This document shows positions 45,615 through 60,496 of a stretch of DNA of 64,000 nt, one piece after another. The first letter of the stretch is position 1. The number at the start of each line of letters is the position of its first letter. The position numbers and the translations under genes are program-made. The notes beneath the pieces were generated by a model. That model did not search any database, had not been told where the DNA came from, and saw only the letters and a program-made list of their open reading frames with translations. Source of the DNA: Microbacterium dextranolyticum (lineage in GTDB: Bacteria; Actinomycetota; Actinomycetes; Actinomycetales; Microbacteriaceae); assembly GCF_016907295.1 (NCBI RefSeq), contig NZ_JAFBBR010000001.1:496001-560000 (forward strand). The letters run 5' to 3'.

Positions 45615-45738
45615 CGGCGGGCGAGTCGGGGCCCGGCGACGAAGCACCGGTCGCCGGCATCGGACCCGCTCGCGCAGGGGGAGCGGAGCGGGGTTCGCGC
45701 GTTTATACCGCAGCATCCAAGAGTCGTCAAGAATCGAC

Positions 45739-45767
45739 TGGACATGGCGCGTCGCCCGGTCTATAGT
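45739..45767 (+). promoter_or_regulatory. Sigma-70-type promoter of rpoBC
   Basis: TGGACA (45739-45744), 17-nt spacer, TATAGT (45762-45767). Five of six bases match at -35, and the -10 is near consensus. Transcription from here would give a leader of about 145-150 nt before the TTG start at 45922. The 307-nt gap upstream of rpoB shows no gene. Confidence 0.8.
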
Positions 45768-45921
45768 GGGTAGTTGCGCTCCCTTCTCCCATGCCCTCAT
45801 ATGGTGGTCGGCGTGCGTCTGCAGATCCCCGCTCCGGCGGCGCGTGGCAGACGTGGGGACGGAGCGTTTCACCTGACGACAAGGAAACCCGCCCCCGCCC
45901 GGGCTCACGGAGGTAATCCCC

Positions 45922-49422
<3,501 letters not shown>

Positions 49423-49433
49423 CCCTTCGGCAA

Positions 49434-49456
49434 GCTCGGGGACCGATTCCCCGAGC
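49434..49456 (+). other. Hairpin in the rpoB-rpoC gap
   Basis: GCTCGGGGA (49434-49442) pairs perfectly with TCCCCGAGC (49448-49456) around a 5-nt loop. No T-run follows, so it is probably not a terminator; an RNase-processing or attenuation role is possible. Confidence 0.6.
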
Positions 49457-49502
49457 CGCCGAACCACCGATTTCACGAACTTTCTGAGACACAGGAGAAC
49501 CA

Positions 49503-53378
<3,876 letters not shown>

Positions 53379-53425
53379 GTGAGGCGAGAGGAGAACGAGC
53401 TCGCTCGTTCGACCGAGCCGATCGA

Positions 53426-53457
53426 AGTTGTCGAGCGACGTAGTCGCGAGGACAACT
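53426..53457 (+). other. Bulged hairpin in rpoC 3' region
   Basis: Outer arms AGTTGTC (53426-53432) and GACAACT (53451-53457) enclose an inner GCGAC/GTCGC stem. It lies 21 nt before the terminator stem. It may protect or process the transcript end, or be a remnant of a dispersed palindrome. Confidence 0.5.
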
Positions 53458-53477
53458 GAGCCGATCGTCCGTACATC

Positions 53478-53519
53478 GGAGAGGGCCCCGGGCATCCGCC
53501 CGGGGCCCTCTCCCTTTTC
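53478..53519 (+). terminator. Intrinsic terminator of rpoBC
   Basis: A 16-bp GC-rich perfect stem (53478-53493 with 53498-53513) around the loop ATCC, followed by CCTTTTC. It closes the rpoBC transcript about 100 nt after the rpoC stop. Confidence 0.9.
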
Positions 53520-53572
53520 GCCCCGCTGTCCACGCGAGCGGGAAGCGGGCGGAGGGGCGTTAGCCTGGGGGC

Positions 53573-54205
53573 GTGGCACGGGTCGGAGGGCGAAACGCGG
53601 TGGTCGCGTGGGTCATCGGTGTCGGCTGTGCGGCGGCCGTCGGTGCGCTCGCGGTGATCGCCCTGCCGATGCTGCCCGTGTCGGTCTCGTGGCTCGGAGG
53701 TGCGGCCGGTGCTCCGATCGCATCGTCGAGCGTCGTCGCCACGGATGCCACGCCGCGCCCTTCCGGGTCGGCGTCCGCGGCCGGTGCCGCGCCGCCCACG
53801 ACGTGCGATCAGCTCTACGACGAGGCTCTCCAGGCCGACCTGGACGTCGCCGAGGGATCGCAGCTGACCCGATCCATCGACGCGCCCGAGACGACGGCGA
53901 CGGCCCTCGTCGCGGCGCTCCAGCCACGTGTGACCCTCACGTGCGGCTGGCGATCCGATCAGGGCACCATCTCGACGACGCTCGCGGTCGTGCCGACGGA
54001 TGCCGGAGCGCTTGCCGCATCCGCGCTTCCGCACGCCGGCTTCACCTGCACGGCGCAGGGCGAGCGTGCCCGCTGCACCCGCACCGAGGGTGATCTCGTC
54101 GAGACGATCGAGGCCGGAGGCGGACTGTGGCTGTCCACGAGCGAGCGCGGATGGCATCCGAGCGGCTACGCCGGGCGCACGGCCGCCCGCGTCTGGGGCC
54201 ACTGA
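53573..54205 (+). CDS. Exported protein of unknown function, paralogue of the next gene
   Basis: 210-aa protein with a GTG start. A membrane/signal segment (VVAWVIGVGCAAAVGALAVIAL, about 9-32) is followed by a Ser/Ala/Thr-rich linker and a globular domain (75-210) with six or so cysteines. No family name is recognised. The domain matches that of the convergent lipoprotein gene at 54306-54998: CDQLYDEALQADLD against CRDILDTAVLAQLD, and GFTCTAQGERARCTRTEGD against GYTCWEPDGGVRCEKTWQD. Both end in a W...GY...A...W tail. Probably cell-envelope located. Confidence 0.8.
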   Translation: MARVGGRNAVVAWVIGVGCAAAVGALAVIALPMLPVSVSWLGGAAGAPIASSSVVATDATPRPSGSASAAGAAPPTTCDQLYDEALQADLDVAEGSQLTRSIDAPETTATALVAALQPRVTLTCGWRSDQGTISTTLAVVPTDAGALAASALPHAGFTCTAQGERARCTRTEGDLVETIEAGGGLWLSTSERGWHPSGYAGRTAARVWGH

Positions 54206-54305
54206 CGCGGCGCGCACTGCGAAGGCCGCCGCCCTCGCGTCTGGAGAAGTCTGCTCCCGGGGGGACCGCTCGTGTACCGCCCGTGGGGAGCGCCGGCGGC
54301 TCCGA

Positions 54306-54998
54306 TCACGGCGTCGGCGATGAGGACGGACGCGGCGTCGCGGTCTTGACCGAGGTCGCGAAGCGCGGCGGCGTCCCGGGCGCGGGCCACAGCGCGTCGA
54401 TGACGGCGTCGGTGTAGCCGGCGGGGGAGAGGTTCGAGTACTGCGTGTCGACGACGACCCCGTCACGGTAGAAGACGGTGCGCCCCTGAGGGATCGGCAG
54501 CGCGGCATCCTGCCAGGTCTTCTCGCACCGAACCCCGCCGTCGGGCTCCCAGCAGGTGTAACCGTCGGCGCCGAGAGCGTAGAGGGCATCCCGTGCTGCG
54601 CGGTCGGGCGAGTAGCCGATCACGGTGACGAGTCGGGTGCCGATCGCGCCCGGGTCGCCCCACACGCACACCCGCGAGCTGTCGGCGCGGATGCCCCCGC
54701 CCATGCCGTCGGCGTTGAGCGGGACGCCGTCGAGCTGTGCGAGCACGGCCGTGTCGAGGATGTCGCGGCAGCCCTGCGGCAGATCCGCAGGCAGGGCGGT
54801 GGTCGATGTCGCCGCCCCCATCGGGAACGGCGCGAGCGTCATCGCCGGCGACGGCGCAGCGGCGATCGAGGCACGCTGTGAATCACCCGAGGAACCGTCG
54901 GAGGGCGCCGGCGCGGGCGAACCCGCGCATCCGGTGGCGATGAGCAGCACAGCGGCGCCCACGACGGCGATCGCGGTGGAGCGGAGAGGGCGGCGCAT
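54306..54998 (-). CDS. Putative lipoprotein, paralogue of the convergent gene
   Basis: 230-aa secreted protein with a clear lipobox: RRPLRSTAIAVVGAAVLLIATGC, lipidated Cys near residue 24. A Ser/Pro/Ala linker and a globular domain resembling that of the gene at 53573-54205 follow. Cysteines in GYTCW...VRCEK probably form a disulfide. I take the start at 54998; an upstream in-frame ATG would add an Arg/Pro-rich stretch unlike a signal peptide. It faces the paralogue across 100 nt and is divergent from the next gene. Function unknown. Confidence 0.82.
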   Translation of the reverse strand: MRRPLRSTAIAVVGAAVLLIATGCAGSPAPAPSDGSSGDSQRASIAAAPSPAMTLAPFPMGAATSTTALPADLPQGCRDILDTAVLAQLDGVPLNADGMGGGIRADSSRVCVWGDPGAIGTRLVTVIGYSPDRAARDALYALGADGYTCWEPDGGVRCEKTWQDAALPIPQGRTVFYRDGVVVDTQYSNLSPAGYTDAVIDALWPAPGTPPRFATSVKTATPRPSSSPTP

Positions 54999-55182
54999 GC
55001 GTCCACGATAGGCATCGCAGCGTCGGGCCCTACGCCGACACGGCGCACGGGGGCGCGGATCGGGGCGGACGGATGGCGCGTCGGGCATGCGCGGACACGG
55101 CGGGCCGCCTTCCCGCTGTGCGCGGGGGTCGGCGTTACGCTCACTGTGCGGCGGCACGCGCCCCGCGTGAGGAGCACACGCC

Positions 55183-56151
55183 ATGAGCGATCACAAGTAC
55201 GGAGAGCCGGTCGAGGACACGTCCGCACCGCGCGACGCGACGTCAGCCGCCGAGGCCGTGGCGAGCGCTCGTGAAGGACTGGCCGACGCCGAGGCCGCGA
55301 CGCGCGACGTCGTGCCCGACGAGACGACGGTCGCCGAGCCCGCGGTGGATGCCCCGGTGGAGCCTGTCGTCGACGAGCTGTCTGCGCCCGCGCCCGCGGG
55401 TAGCCTGTACGCCGACGATCCGGTCGACGAGACCTACGTGCCCGGTGCGTACTCGAGCGACGACGCCGACACCGTCGTGGCGCCGACCGCCGTCGTGGCT
55501 CCGGCCGCGTCCGATGTCGCCCCGACCGAGGTCGTGGCGCCCGCGATCGTCGCCCCCGACCTGGCCGCTCCCGCACCCGCACCGCAGCCGATCTTCGTCC
55601 AGGCTCCCGAGGCGCCGCGCCCCCGCGGCAACCGTGGCGCGGCCGCCCTCATCGGCCTGCTGGCCGCCGTGTCGTTCGCCGTGCTGTACCTGGCCGCGGC
55701 CCTCGGTCTGCGCGCCTTCGACGGCGACGTGACCGGGGCCAACCTGGGCACCGAGGCACTCGCGGCGCTGAGCACCTGGTGGTTCTGGGTGCCGGTCGTC
55801 GTCTTCTACATCGCGTTCTGGCTGCTGGGTGCGATCATCAACCGCGGCCGCTGGGGTCACTGGGTGATCTTCGGCATCTTCGTGGGGGTCGCGGCCTACG
55901 GCGGTCACATCCTCGGCCAGCTGTTCCAGGCCCCGTTCTGGGAGCTCACGGCACGTGAAGGCGCGGATCTCGCGCGCGGGCAGCTTCTCTCCCCGCTCGC
56001 GATCGTCGCATTCGTGCTCGGACGCGAGCTGACGGTGTGGTTCGGCGCGTGGGTCGCCGCCCGCGGTAAGCGCGTCGCCGAGCTGAACCGTGAGGCGCAG
56101 CGCGAGTACGAGCGGACTCTCGAGGCGGGGCCGCGCCTGCACCAGAGCTGA
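55183..56151 (+). CDS. Membrane protein with acidic disordered N-terminus
   Basis: 322-aa protein of unknown function. Residues 1-145 are Asp/Glu/Ala/Val/Pro-rich and probably disordered, ending in a basic PRPRGNRGAAAL stop-transfer-like segment. Four hydrophobic helices follow (about 147-170, 190-215, 222-245 and 260-285). The C-terminus is Arg/Glu-rich and amphipathic (KRVAELNREAQREYERTLEAG), a possible short coiled coil. A start at ATG 55183 is supported by GAGGAG 12 nt upstream. The downstream membrane-protein gene begins 20 nt after its stop, so they probably form one transcript. Confidence 0.85.
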   Translation: MSDHKYGEPVEDTSAPRDATSAAEAVASAREGLADAEAATRDVVPDETTVAEPAVDAPVEPVVDELSAPAPAGSLYADDPVDETYVPGAYSSDDADTVVAPTAVVAPAASDVAPTEVVAPAIVAPDLAAPAPAPQPIFVQAPEAPRPRGNRGAAALIGLLAAVSFAVLYLAAALGLRAFDGDVTGANLGTEALAALSTWWFWVPVVVFYIAFWLLGAIINRGRWGHWVIFGIFVGVAAYGGHILGQLFQAPFWELTAREGADLARGQLLSPLAIVAFVLGRELTVWFGAWVAARGKRVAELNREAQREYERTLEAGPRLHQS

Positions 56152-56171
56152 GCGGCGAGGACGCGCTCACG

Positions 56172-56642
56172 ATGTCCGAACCGCGCGGGGCCGTCTCGGC
56201 GCCGGTCGCGGTGGCGTTCACGCTCGTCGGCTTCTTCGCGTTGCTGATCGCCGGGTTCGGCATGCTGAGCCTGCTCTCGGATGCCGAGGCGCTGTCCGTC
56301 GCGGGGCTCGGGCCCCTGCCGGGCGTCCTGGGGGTGGGGTGCGCGTCCGCCGCCTTCGCGGCCTCGACATGGTCGGTGGTGCACCGGGCCGCGCCCCGCT
56401 ACCGTGGCGTCGCACTCATCGTCGTGGCCGCCTTCCTCGGTTTCCTCGTCGGCGTCCTCGTCGGTGGTGTGCTCGCGGGAGCGGACCTCGTCCGCACCAT
56501 CGCTGCCGCCGGGAGCTTCGCGACGTCCTGGTTCGCGGTCGTCCTGGCATCCGCCGCGCTCGTCTGCGGCTGGGCCGCCGTCGCGCTCGTGCGGACGCGC
56601 ACGGGCCGCCCGCGCTGGCCGTGGGAGGGAGACGAGGACTGA
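56172..56642 (+). CDS. Small four-helix membrane protein
   Basis: 156-aa hydrophobic protein with four predicted helices (about 10-35, 42-65, 75-100 and 112-137) and a short charged C-terminus ending in WPWEGDED. No recognisable family. It lies 20 nt after the preceding membrane-protein gene. The two are likely co-transcribed and possibly form a complex. Confidence 0.78.
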   Translation: MSEPRGAVSAPVAVAFTLVGFFALLIAGFGMLSLLSDAEALSVAGLGPLPGVLGVGCASAAFAASTWSVVHRAAPRYRGVALIVVAAFLGFLVGVLVGGVLAGADLVRTIAAAGSFATSWFAVVLASAALVCGWAAVALVRTRTGRPRWPWEGDED

Positions 56643-56840
56643 CCATCGCGGAGGCCCGCCTCGCGCTGCGGAAATCCGCTCGTGCGCACGAAAGAACAGC
56701 AGCGCGAGTCGATTCCGACGGCGCGACGGGTGGATGCCCGGGGATGCCACGAGGGCGACGGGAGCCGCCCTCGGCGCCGGCGCCGCGCGGCGGAGAGGCA
56801 AATCCCGCCGCTTGGCCTGCCCAGCCGCGACAATGGTCCC

Positions 56841-57506
56841 GTGGAGCGGTCGATCGAGACCCAGGTCAGCCAGGCAGTCGATGCCTGGCTGCGATGGCTG
56901 CCGCGGTGGGCGCCGGCCACGCACCGCGGACGCGTCGCGCCCTGCCGCCGCTGCATCGGCTCGCCCGTGCTGTCGGCGGCCGGCCTCGGGTCGGATGTTC
57001 CGCACGGCGTCCAGCACGGACTGTCCACCCGCATCAAGACGATCGTCGACCATGCCGTCGCCGACTACACCGAGCAGAACCTGCCGATGCTCCAGGCCGA
57101 GCTCGACCAGCAGGCTGAACGCAACCGCGCCCGCAGCTACCGGCCCTCGGAAGGGCTCGACCCCGAGTTCGACGGACTGCCGCTGGACCCCGATCCCGAT
57201 CCCGGCTCACCGTTCCTGTTCACGATCGGGGGGCTCGCCGACGAGGCCGATGCCGTCGTGCCCGCCCTGCCCCCGCTCAGCGAGGCCGCGAAAGCAGCCC
57301 TGCGGCAAGAGGTCGGGCTCGCCGACGACTACGCCAACATGATCGGCCGTGAGGTGTGCACCGTGCTGCTGCATCACCGCCTGCGCATCCAGGCGGCGAT
57401 CGCGCAGCACGTCGAGCCCCAGGTCGCCGCGATGCTCGAGGAGCTGACCCGGTCGCTCGACGCGCCCTTCGACCCCCGCGCCGACCCGGGCCTATCCGAG
57501 CCGTAG
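56841..57506 (+). CDS. Conserved actinobacterial protein of unknown function
   Basis: 221-aa soluble protein. The start is GTG 56841 (MERSIETQVSQAVDAWLRWLP). It contains an APCRRCIG CxxC-type motif at about residue 35, a helical middle segment (IKTIVDHAVADYTEQNLPMLQAELDQQAERNRARSY in two helices) and a C-terminal helix bundle (EVCTVLLHHRLRIQAAIAQHVEPQVAAMLEELTRSL). A longer in-frame ATG start at 56682 would add Arg-rich sequence without coding character. I recognise no catalytic motif. Homologues are sometimes labelled transporter-related in databases, but nothing here supports that. Confidence 0.72.
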   Translation: MERSIETQVSQAVDAWLRWLPRWAPATHRGRVAPCRRCIGSPVLSAAGLGSDVPHGVQHGLSTRIKTIVDHAVADYTEQNLPMLQAELDQQAERNRARSYRPSEGLDPEFDGLPLDPDPDPGSPFLFTIGGLADEADAVVPALPPLSEAAKAALRQEVGLADDYANMIGREVCTVLLHHRLRIQAAIAQHVEPQVAAMLEELTRSLDAPFDPRADPGLSEP

Positions 57507-57509
57507 CAG

Positions 57510-57875
57510 GTGCTGCGGCCCGCGCCGCGACGCGGGAGCGCCGGAGCGGTCTTGCGCTCGTACCCATCGGGCCGTTCCCGCCCCCTCTCCGGAGCGACCC
57601 GCGTCGAGGTGGCCGAAGCGCTCGGACCGTCCCTGGCCGGACGCCTCGCCCGGGGAGCCGCCCATGCCGTGTTCGCGCAGGAGGCGCCGACCGCCGAGGA
57701 TGCCGCCGCCTTCTGGCGGATCGTCGAGACCGGCCGCTGCGACCTCGCGCCCACGCGGGGGGATCGCGTACGCTCCGCCGTATCGTTGAGATCGTTCGTC
57801 CACGGGAGCCGGCATCGGTTCCGATCCGCACCGAGAGGGGGAGCCGCGCGCGATGACGCGCGGCGCACCGCATGA
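57510..57875 (+). CDS. Doubtful small ORF before the FHA gene
   Basis: 121 codons from GTG 57510, overlapping the FHA gene start by 4 nt. The first 85 codons have coding-like G/C third positions and encode a plausible helical segment (VEVAEALGPSLAGRLARG, AEDAAAFWRIVETGRC). The last 35 codons lose this bias and cover the likely promoter of the next gene. There is no good ribosome site. It may be a decayed or short gene, or just spacer; the 365-nt stretch holds nothing better on either strand. Confidence 0.35.
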   Translation: MLRPAPRRGSAGAVLRSYPSGRSRPLSGATRVEVAEALGPSLAGRLARGAAHAVFAQEAPTAEDAAAFWRIVETGRCDLAPTRGDRVRSAVSLRSFVHGSRHRFRSAPRGGAARDDARRTA

Positions 57876-59263
57876 GCCCAACCGCCGGCGATTCGCTCGC
57901 CTCCGCCGTCGCCCTGCTGAGCGTGCTCTCGGTCGCGGTCGGCGTCGTCCTCTATGTCTGGACCGGCCTCGCCCTGTCCGCGCTGTTCCGGAAGCTCGGC
58001 GAGGAGCGCTGGAAGGCCTGGGTGCCGTTCCTGAACATCGCCACCGTCCTCACGCGCGGAGGCTTCAGCCCCTGGCTCGTGATCCTGGCCGTCGTTCCCA
58101 TCGCCCAGGTCGTGCTCTTCGTGCTCGTCGTCATCTCGGCGCACCGCATCAACCTCGGCTTCGGGTACGGCGCCGGCATGACCGTGCTCGCGGCCCTCGC
58201 CTTCGTCGTCTGGGCGAGCGTCCTCGGGTTCGGCTCGGCACGGTGGCTCGGTGCCGGTGCCGAGTCGCGCGGCCGTCTCGAACCGCCGCCGGCTCCACTC
58301 GCCCCGAGGCCGCCGAGCGTCCCACCGCTGTCGGTCGTCCTGCCGGGGGCCGAGACCGTCCGTCCGGCTCGGGATGCCGCGGACGCGGGTGCCGCATGGG
58401 CGGCCCCCGCGCCGCTGTCCGCGGCACCGGCATCCGCCGCCTCGTTCGCTCCGCCGACACCGTCGGCCTCGCCGACGCCGGGCGGCTGGACACCGCCGGA
58501 CACCGGCGTGCCGTCTGGACCGATCACGGCCGTGCCCGGAGCGCGGCCCGCGCCCGACGAACCGCGCGCGGTGGCATCCGTCGCCCGCGTCCCCGCCGTC
58601 CGCGACGCCCCCGCACCGGAAGCGGCATCGCCCGAACAGGCCCAATCCGTCGTGCCGTCGACGCGTGCTCCGCGGGCTTCCGCCGAGTCGGATGCGGATG
58701 CCTTCCCGGAACTGTCCGCCGAGGTGTCCGCAGTCCTGGACGCGCCCCGCGCGGGGGCGCCCCGCTCCGCCGCCGGCGCCGTCCCGGCGCAGCACCGGCT
58801 CCTGGGCGACGGTCAGGAGACCGCCCCCGCGGACGACGACGGCGGCTGGTCGCCACCGCGCCCCGTCGAGGCTTCCGCCGTGCCCGAGGACGACATCGAT
58901 GTGACGGTCATCGCCCGCCGGCGCCGGCGCCCGACCTGGGAGCTCGTACCGGCCGCCGGTGCGCCGATCCCGTTGTCGGCTGCCGTGGTCATCCTCGGTC
59001 GGAACCCCGCAGGCGACCCGGCGTTCCCCGATGCACAGCTCGTCTCCGTCGCCGACGAGGCCCGCACCGTGTCGAAGACGCATGCGCGCATCGAGTTGCG
59101 CGGCGAGTCCTGGACCGTCTCCGACCTGGGCTCGACCAACGGCGTGCTCGTGCGCACGCTCCGCGGCGAAGAGGTCGATCCGGGTCCGGACGGTCGGATC
59201 GAGCCGGGGGAGCGATTCCTCCTCGGCGACGAGGAGTTCCACCTGAGGCGGATCGAGCGCTGA
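57872..59263 (+). CDS. Membrane protein with C-terminal FHA domain
   Basis: 463-aa protein. The N-terminal 120 residues contain four hydrophobic helices with a DUF5684-like pattern (LSALFRKLGEERWKAWVPFLNIATVL). A Pro/Ala/Ser-rich disordered linker spans about 130-350. A forkhead-associated domain occupies about 360-455, with ILGRNPAG, SKTHARI and DLGSTNGV. FHA domains bind phosphothreonine peptides, so it is probably a membrane partner of a Ser/Thr protein kinase, perhaps in envelope growth. No kinase or phosphatase gene is in the window. Start ATG 57872. Confidence 0.88.
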   Translation: MSPTAGDSLASAVALLSVLSVAVGVVLYVWTGLALSALFRKLGEERWKAWVPFLNIATVLTRGGFSPWLVILAVVPIAQVVLFVLVVISAHRINLGFGYGAGMTVLAALAFVVWASVLGFGSARWLGAGAESRGRLEPPPAPLAPRPPSVPPLSVVLPGAETVRPARDAADAGAAWAAPAPLSAAPASAASFAPPTPSASPTPGGWTPPDTGVPSGPITAVPGARPAPDEPRAVASVARVPAVRDAPAPEAASPEQAQSVVPSTRAPRASAESDADAFPELSAEVSAVLDAPRAGAPRSAAGAVPAQHRLLGDGQETAPADDDGGWSPPRPVEASAVPEDDIDVTVIARRRRRPTWELVPAAGAPIPLSAAVVILGRNPAGDPAFPDAQLVSVADEARTVSKTHARIELRGESWTVSDLGSTNGVLVRTLRGEEVDPGPDGRIEPGERFLLGDEEFHLRRIER

Positions 59264-59301
59264 TACCGCGTTCCGTGCCGGGATGCCGGTGCGACACGCG
59301 T

Positions 59302-59330
59302 TTGCCCGGTTTCGTCATGCGGCGTAGTAT
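59302..59330 (+). promoter_or_regulatory. Promoter of the str operon (rpsL)
   Basis: TTGCCC (59302-59307), 17-nt spacer, TAGTAT (59325-59330). The position implies a leader of about 220 nt before rpsL, containing the hairpin at 59439-59477. Confidence 0.65.
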
Positions 59331-59438
59331 TGACCGGGTGTGCGCCCTCGCGCGCCTTGCGTCGTGCCTCGGCCCGATGTGGGACGAACGGGGCGCCGCA
59401 TGAGGGATCGGCCTGCGAACAGGTCGCCCCCACGGCAT

Positions 59439-59477
59439 ATCCACCACCCAGCACGACGATTTCGTCGTGCGGTGGAT
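59439..59477 (+). promoter_or_regulatory. Structured leader hairpin upstream of rpsL
   Basis: Inner stem GCACGACGA (59451-59459) with TCGTCGTGC (59462-59470) and a very tight loop. Outer stem ATCCACC (59439-59445) with GGTGGAT (59471-59477), with a 5-nt bulge ACCCA on one side. It lies 81 nt before the rpsL start. A role in ribosomal-protein autoregulation is possible but unproven. Confidence 0.6.
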
Positions 59478-59557
59478 CTGTGGTGAAACCACGAACGCTG
59501 TCACCGTGCAGCACCTGTGCGCAGCGAGAGCTGCGGACAGATCGACAAGGAGAGAAC

Positions 59558-59926
59558 GTGCCAACCATTCAGCAGTTGGTTCGCAAGGGACGCTCGCCCA
59601 AGGTCACCAAGACCAAGGCGCCCGCCCTGAAGGCGAACCCGCAGCAGGCGGGTGTCTGCACCCGCGTCTACACGACCACGCCCAAGAAGCCGAACTCGGC
59701 CATGCGCAAGGTCGCCCGTGTCAAGCTCCGCAACGGCACCGAGGTCACCGCCTACATCCCCGGCGAGGGCCACAACCTGCAGGAGCACTCGCTCGTGCTC
59801 GTCCGTGGGGGCCGTGTCAAGGACCTCCCCGGTGTCCGTTACAAGATCGTTCGCGGCGCCCTGGACACCCAGGCCGTCAAGAACCGCAAGCAGGCCCGTA
59901 GTCGCTACGGCGCCAAGAAGGGCTGA
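59558..59926 (+). CDS. rpsL: 30S ribosomal protein S12
   Basis: 122-aa ribosomal protein at the decoding centre. GTG start at 59558 with AAGGAGAG upstream, giving [12 protein letters not shown]. The streptomycin-relevant lysines are wild type in [10 protein letters not shown] and [12 protein letters not shown]. First gene of the str operon; rpsG starts 5 nt after its stop. Confidence 0.98.
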   Translation: MPTIQQLVRKGRSPKVTKTKAPALKANPQQAGVCTRVYTTTPKKPNSAMRKVARVKLRNGTEVTAYIPGEGHNLQEHSLVLVRGGRVKDLPGVRYKIVRGALDTQAVKNRKQARSRYGAKKG

Positions 59927-59931
59927 GTGAG

Positions 59932-60402
59932 ATGCCTCGCAAGGGACCCGCACCCCGCCGCGTCGTCGTCAACGACCCGGTCTACGGTGCTCCGATCGTC
60001 ACCCAGCTGGTGAACAAGATCCTCGTCGACGGCAAGAAGTCGATCGCCGAGGCCATCGTCTACAACGCCCTCAAGGGCGTTGAGGCCAAGAACGGCCAGG
60101 ACGCCGTCGCCACGCTCAAGAAGGCGCTCGACAACGTCCGCCCCACCCTCGAGGTCAAGAGCCGCCGCGTCGGTGGCTCGACCTACCAGGTGCCCGTCGA
60201 GGTCAAGCCGCACCGCGCCAACACGCTCGCGCTGCGCTGGCTCGTCTCCTACGCGAAGGGTCGCCGTGAGAAGACGATGACCGAGCGTCTGCAGAACGAG
60301 ATCCTGGACGCCTCGAACGGTCTCGGCGCCGCGGTCAAGCGCCGTGAGGACACCCACAAGATGGCCGAGTCCAACCGCGCCTTCGCGCACTACCGCTGGT
60401 AA
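59932..60402 (+). CDS. rpsG: 30S ribosomal protein S7
   Basis: 156-aa primary 16S rRNA-binding protein that nucleates the 30S head. [10 protein letters not shown] start, [12 protein letters not shown] and the conserved C-terminal [13 protein letters not shown] are all present. Co-transcribed with rpsL. A 94-nt gap with a strong hairpin separates it from fusA. Confidence 0.98.
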   Translation: MPRKGPAPRRVVVNDPVYGAPIVTQLVNKILVDGKKSIAEAIVYNALKGVEAKNGQDAVATLKKALDNVRPTLEVKSRRVGGSTYQVPVEVKPHRANTLALRWLVSYAKGRREKTMTERLQNEILDASNGLGAAVKRREDTHKMAESNRAFAHYRW

Positions 60403-60408
60403 CCCGCT

Positions 60409-60456
60409 GACGGGCTCGGGGGTCGCTCCTCACCGGAGACGCCTCCCGAGCCCGTC
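60409..60456 (+). other. Hairpin between rpsG and fusA
   Basis: GACGGGCTCGGG (60409-60420) pairs perfectly with CCCGAGCCCGTC (60445-60456), 12 bp. The 24-nt loop contains a CTCC/GGAG stem. No T-run follows. It may tune read-through or RNA stability between the ribosomal-protein genes and fusA. Confidence 0.65.
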
Positions 60457-60496
60457 GCAGGGCCCCGCCCACACCCACCACAAGTAAGGACACCCC

